NCBI RefSeq assembly: GCF_037038585.1
Contig: NC_092523.1
Location: 6,143,001-6,207,000, forward strand
Direction of reading: 5' to 3'
Origin: Patagioenas fasciata
Lineage: Eukaryota; Chordata; Aves; Columbiformes; Columbidae
DNA length: 64,000 bases
A model generated the notes under the pieces. That model was not told the DNA's origin, made no database searches, and worked only from the letters and a program-made list of their open reading frames with translations. Shown one piece after another: positions 60,701 through 64,000 of this stretch. Position numbers and translations under genes: made by a program. Each line of letters begins with the position of its first letter. Within the stretch, counting starts at the first letter, position 1.

Positions 60701-63478
60701 AAAGAACATGTAGGCCTTCAAGGCTTCAAAATACTCTGCAAATATTATCTTATTAGCAATAAGTAAGGCAATTGCACAGTGTTCTCAGGCTTATTTAATG
60801 GATTTGGATGGGGGGTGCTTTTGCCCCCTATGTCTAGCAATTAACATACTTTTACAAATGCACTTTAATTATACATAAAAATAGAATAAATATTTTTGCA
60901 ACATTTTCATTTAAATAAGGATTTAATTAAGCCCTATTAAGACCTACCATGTGCTCTGCATACGATAGACTATTATAAGTGCACCTCCTCTGGAGGTTTT
61001 CAGCATTGGAGGAAATTACATTATTTGACATGGGCAGCCTGGTATGTAATTGACTCAAAATTACAGATGCAATAAATAATTATTATTAAAAACACATTAA
61101 CACTGTAATAACTGGGTAGTCATTTTGATGGCTCTCAATAAGCCACTGTAGCTGAGAGTGCACCATGCAGCACTTGTCAAGTACTGAAGATCTGCCAGGA
61201 TTGTAGCTTCAGGGATAGTTTAAAAGTGTGTTATTCAAGTTATTGTCAATTTTTGAGGATCGGATATGGTTCCTCGTCACTATTCAGCTGGCTCTGTGCC
61301 AGTTATCATGACGCAATCTTCTGAATTAGTTTGTTTCAAACCATACAAACCTAAAACTTTGTAAGTTATAGGGCCAAAAAGACCAATAGCTCAAAACGTT
61401 GATTTTCCTTTCCTGTAATTTCAACCAGTTCCTATGAGTTTTAATCTATATGACATCATGCTTGACTTTTTCCTGAATAAAGCCTAGCTTGGTTTTGGCA
61501 AAGCACATAGAAGGGAATCTATATTTCTTCTAAAGGGAACTGGAGATGCCACTCTCCCTGAAAGGGAATGAATTAAGTCCAGTTTTTGGCATTACTTTAA
61601 ATCATCGTTTAGCATCATTTTTCTTTTCATCTTTCATGTTTTCTTTCTAGGAATGTTCTTTTACCTTGATTTTATTTATTTTTGCCTTCTATCTGTTACA
61701 GAGAAAAACGAATGAAAAAAAAACAGTTGCTTTCATTTGTACTGAAATATTAACCCAAGTTTAATATCTATACACTTTTTTGCCAAAACTATGAGTTCCT
61801 TGTAGCAGTATAGATCATATCTCCTTCCACATAAGCATAGTTGCAAGCACTTTTACAGTGCTTGCTGTGTCCCAACTATAGAAGAGGTATTGTTAGAGCT
61901 CTACCTCCTTTTCCGTGAAAGACAAAGGCAGTGTACAAACTTAGCATTTCAAATCCAGCCATGACACTTTTCAGGATAATTCCTCCTATCCATCAACAAG
62001 TGTTGAACTCTTCCTGGGATGATTGTTTACCACTCCGTTAGTCTCCAATTTGTATTAAGGAAATGAAGTGGGGTTAGGTTAAACAGTTCAAATAATTTAT
62101 CTCTGTCAAACTGGTTGGTTTATCCATGTGATTAGAGGTCCATGACCAGAACTGGCTCTCAGCAGATGTGTGAAGACAAGCAGGTAGGAATAGTAACCTT
62201 TCCTTCTGGTACCTCTGGAATACGTTGGTCTACAACTTGAATTCTTTACTTCAAATAACTGAACTTGAATTCCTACCTCGGTTTTTAACTGCAATTAAAC
62301 TTACTTAGCAAATACAGCTGCTCCGTATGTTGGTCTTTGTCCCTGGAGTTCACAGGTGCTGGGGCCCTTGAAGAACCAGCTGGAGACTTCTCCAGTTAAT
62401 GTGCATTTTCATGGACTAAAGGAATGTTTTTAGCTTGCTAGGAGGTAAGTTATTTTTGCCTCAGGACTATTTCCTGTATTGCTACATGATTCTCAGTTAC
62501 AATACTCAGAGGAAAAATCCAGCTTAATGAGCACTAATGAATCACAAAAGCTGATGTTATACAAAACAGAAAGCTGACCTAGCAGCTTTTTATTTATTTA
62601 TTTGAAAGACAAGATAATAAATACTTGCTGGTCATGTGTGAGCAAACTAAATTGTATATTGCTAGGCAAACTGAGACATTTGTGTACCAGATGTATTGCT
62701 GTGCTGTTCTTCCCATATCAAGAGCAATTCTCCCTTTCACCTCTTCCCCTTAGGATGGTGACTGTATCCCTTGACCCTCAGGATTACAAAATACGGCCAC
62801 ACATCTGTTACCTTTCCCATAACTAGGGCCATTGGCTTCTGGATGCAATTAATCTCTTCTTATCTGACCTACATGGAAAGCTGGCTTTATGGTGAGTTCA
62901 TTTTCTAGGTTTCTCTTGTGGCTAAGGGACAAAAGGCAGTCACCTCAGGGGGTGACACATGCCACCAACTGTAGGCACCTGACATAAATAAGGGAGTTCC
63001 ACTGCAAAGACATTTGCCACTTTTCCAGGGGGCGTGTGGAAGAACCCAGATAACTAGCTGAAATACAGAAAGGGTCTTTAAATATCAAGAAATAGTTTAA
63101 GGCAGTGCTCCCTATTGCCTTTATAGGGCTTTCTCAATGTTTTTATTATATTTTATACAGCATCTTAGCCAATATTCCAGTAAAAGATGATATTGTTAGT
63201 CTAAATCATAAATTAAAACCAATTATTTTTTAATTCTAAAACTGATTTTTTTTTCACCTGCCTTTTAACATCAGTCTTCTCTGCATTTCCAGCTAGATTT
63301 CAGTCTGTCTTCTCACTTTTCCCTCTTTGTCCCACTGTCTTTTTGTAACATTGTGACTTTAAGTCAAAGAAAATCTGTACAGCCCCTATATCTACTCAAT
63401 CATAGCTTTTCTTCTGCCTCCAACTACTTGTTTCCACATAGGACATTTTGTTTTGTATTTATATATCTACCTACAGCA

Positions 63479-63590
63479 CAGGTGTCAAACACCCAGCCCG
63501 TGGGCTGGATCCGTCCCACCTCCTTGTTTTATCAGCCCAGCACTTTGTTTCCACCCAGCGCAGTGCATTTGAATGAGTTTGACACCCCTG
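63479..63590. mobile_element. hAT-like MITE (112 bp)
   Basis: The segment begins caggtgtcaaac and ends gtttgacacccctg, inverted repeats of the CAGGGGTGTCAAAC type found at hAT-family (Charlie-like) DNA transposons. The interior (cagcccgtgggctggatccg) fits the usual ccgtgggccgg continuation. It is too short to encode a transposase, so it would have been moved in trans. The flanks (ctacagca and cattacag) share letters but do not align as a clean eight-base duplication. The plus-strand open frame across it is incidental. Confidence 0.75.
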
Positions 63591-64000
63591 CATTACAGGA
63601 TTATCATTGCAATAAAGTTACAGTTAGAGAAAACACCTTTTGGGATTTCTCTGTGCACAGAACAAATGGCCTTGCAGAAGAGAGCACAGCATAATTTTTA
63701 AAATAAGTCTGTTCTGTTTGTTTTTCTCTGAGGTATTTATAATTTTACCAGCTGTACATTGCGTTATTACGTGATGCCAGTGTTTCCTTCTTCTGCTTGT
63801 GCTGACAGGAATATTTCAAGTTGCTCAAGCAAAGTGTGGAGGAGTAGTGTGCTGTAATTTATTTCGTATTTCTGATTAAAAGATGTGTTCATGTGCAACA
63901 GTTTGGAGGATGAGGAGTGTCAGAGAGGAGAGAAGTATTGAAAAAACTAAAGGCTGCATAAAAGTACCGGCCTGTTTTAACCCTTTTTAGTTAATATGTA
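63591..64000. other. Unique non-coding DNA to the window end
   Basis: Nothing recognisable. Confidence 0.45.

Larger units (their letters stand above)
54673..63478. other. Unique non-coding DNA
   Basis: No gene is recognised over about 8.8 kb. It holds a perfect 15-bp hairpin at 55582-55617, a T/G-rich tract at 57645-57730, a (TTTA)n run at 62588-62603, and a homogeneous AT-rich block at about 60780-61180 that looks like a conserved non-coding element. The longest open frame, 182 codons on the minus strand at 58838-59386, is unrecognised and has no supporting context. Confidence 0.5.

Noticed and set aside
1..64000. CRISPR arrays, operons, ribosome binding sites, tRNA and rRNA genes
   Set aside because: The sequence is vertebrate-like; no regularly spaced repeats, cloverleaf-capable tRNA or rRNA segments were seen by reading.

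Overview
This window looks like nuclear DNA from a bird. The supporting evidence is the set of repeats: CR1 non-LTR retrotransposons of several ages, solo LTRs of avian-type endogenous retroviruses, no SINE clusters or long satellite arrays, and an AT-rich background. The species cannot be named from sequence alone. A nearly complete CR1 with an intact 990-residue ORF2, plus a second copy about 97% identical by eye, points to a lineage with fairly recent CR1 activity.

Layout. 1-8989: unique AT-rich DNA. 8990-14266: two short CR1 3' ends, a solo LTR (10636-11175) and, on the minus strand at 11976-12163, the only stretch that looks like a host protein-coding exon. 17341-21376: a roughly 4.0 kb CR1 on the minus strand with overlapping ORF1 and ORF2. 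ORF2 keeps all recognisable endonuclease and reverse transcriptase residues; ORF1 is truncated at its 5' end, has no ATG and has lost esterase motifs. 24600-26003: a very old CR1 relic on the plus strand. 33461-34247: a young, 5'-truncated CR1 of the same subfamily and orientation as the large copy. 40699-41310: an older CR1 fragment. 41699-42031: a candidate solo LTR on the minus strand. 45790-45897 and 47970-48035: old CR1 scraps. 53526-54672: an old plus-strand CR1 split by a solo LTR. 63479-63590: a short hAT-like MITE. Simple repeats, hairpins, a 34-bp palindrome and a G-quadruplex motif lie between them.

No complete host gene, tRNA, rRNA or CRISPR array was found. The window is best read as a gene desert or the inside of a very large intron; if the exon at 11976-12163 is real, the gene runs on the minus strand. 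Several unique AT-rich blocks resemble vertebrate conserved non-coding elements, but only an alignment could show that.

The only complete protein-coding unit is the CR1 ORF2. It encodes the endonuclease that nicks the target and the reverse transcriptase that copies CR1 RNA into it. The 33461 copy is a typical product of that process: it is 5'-truncated and ends in the same octamer repeats.
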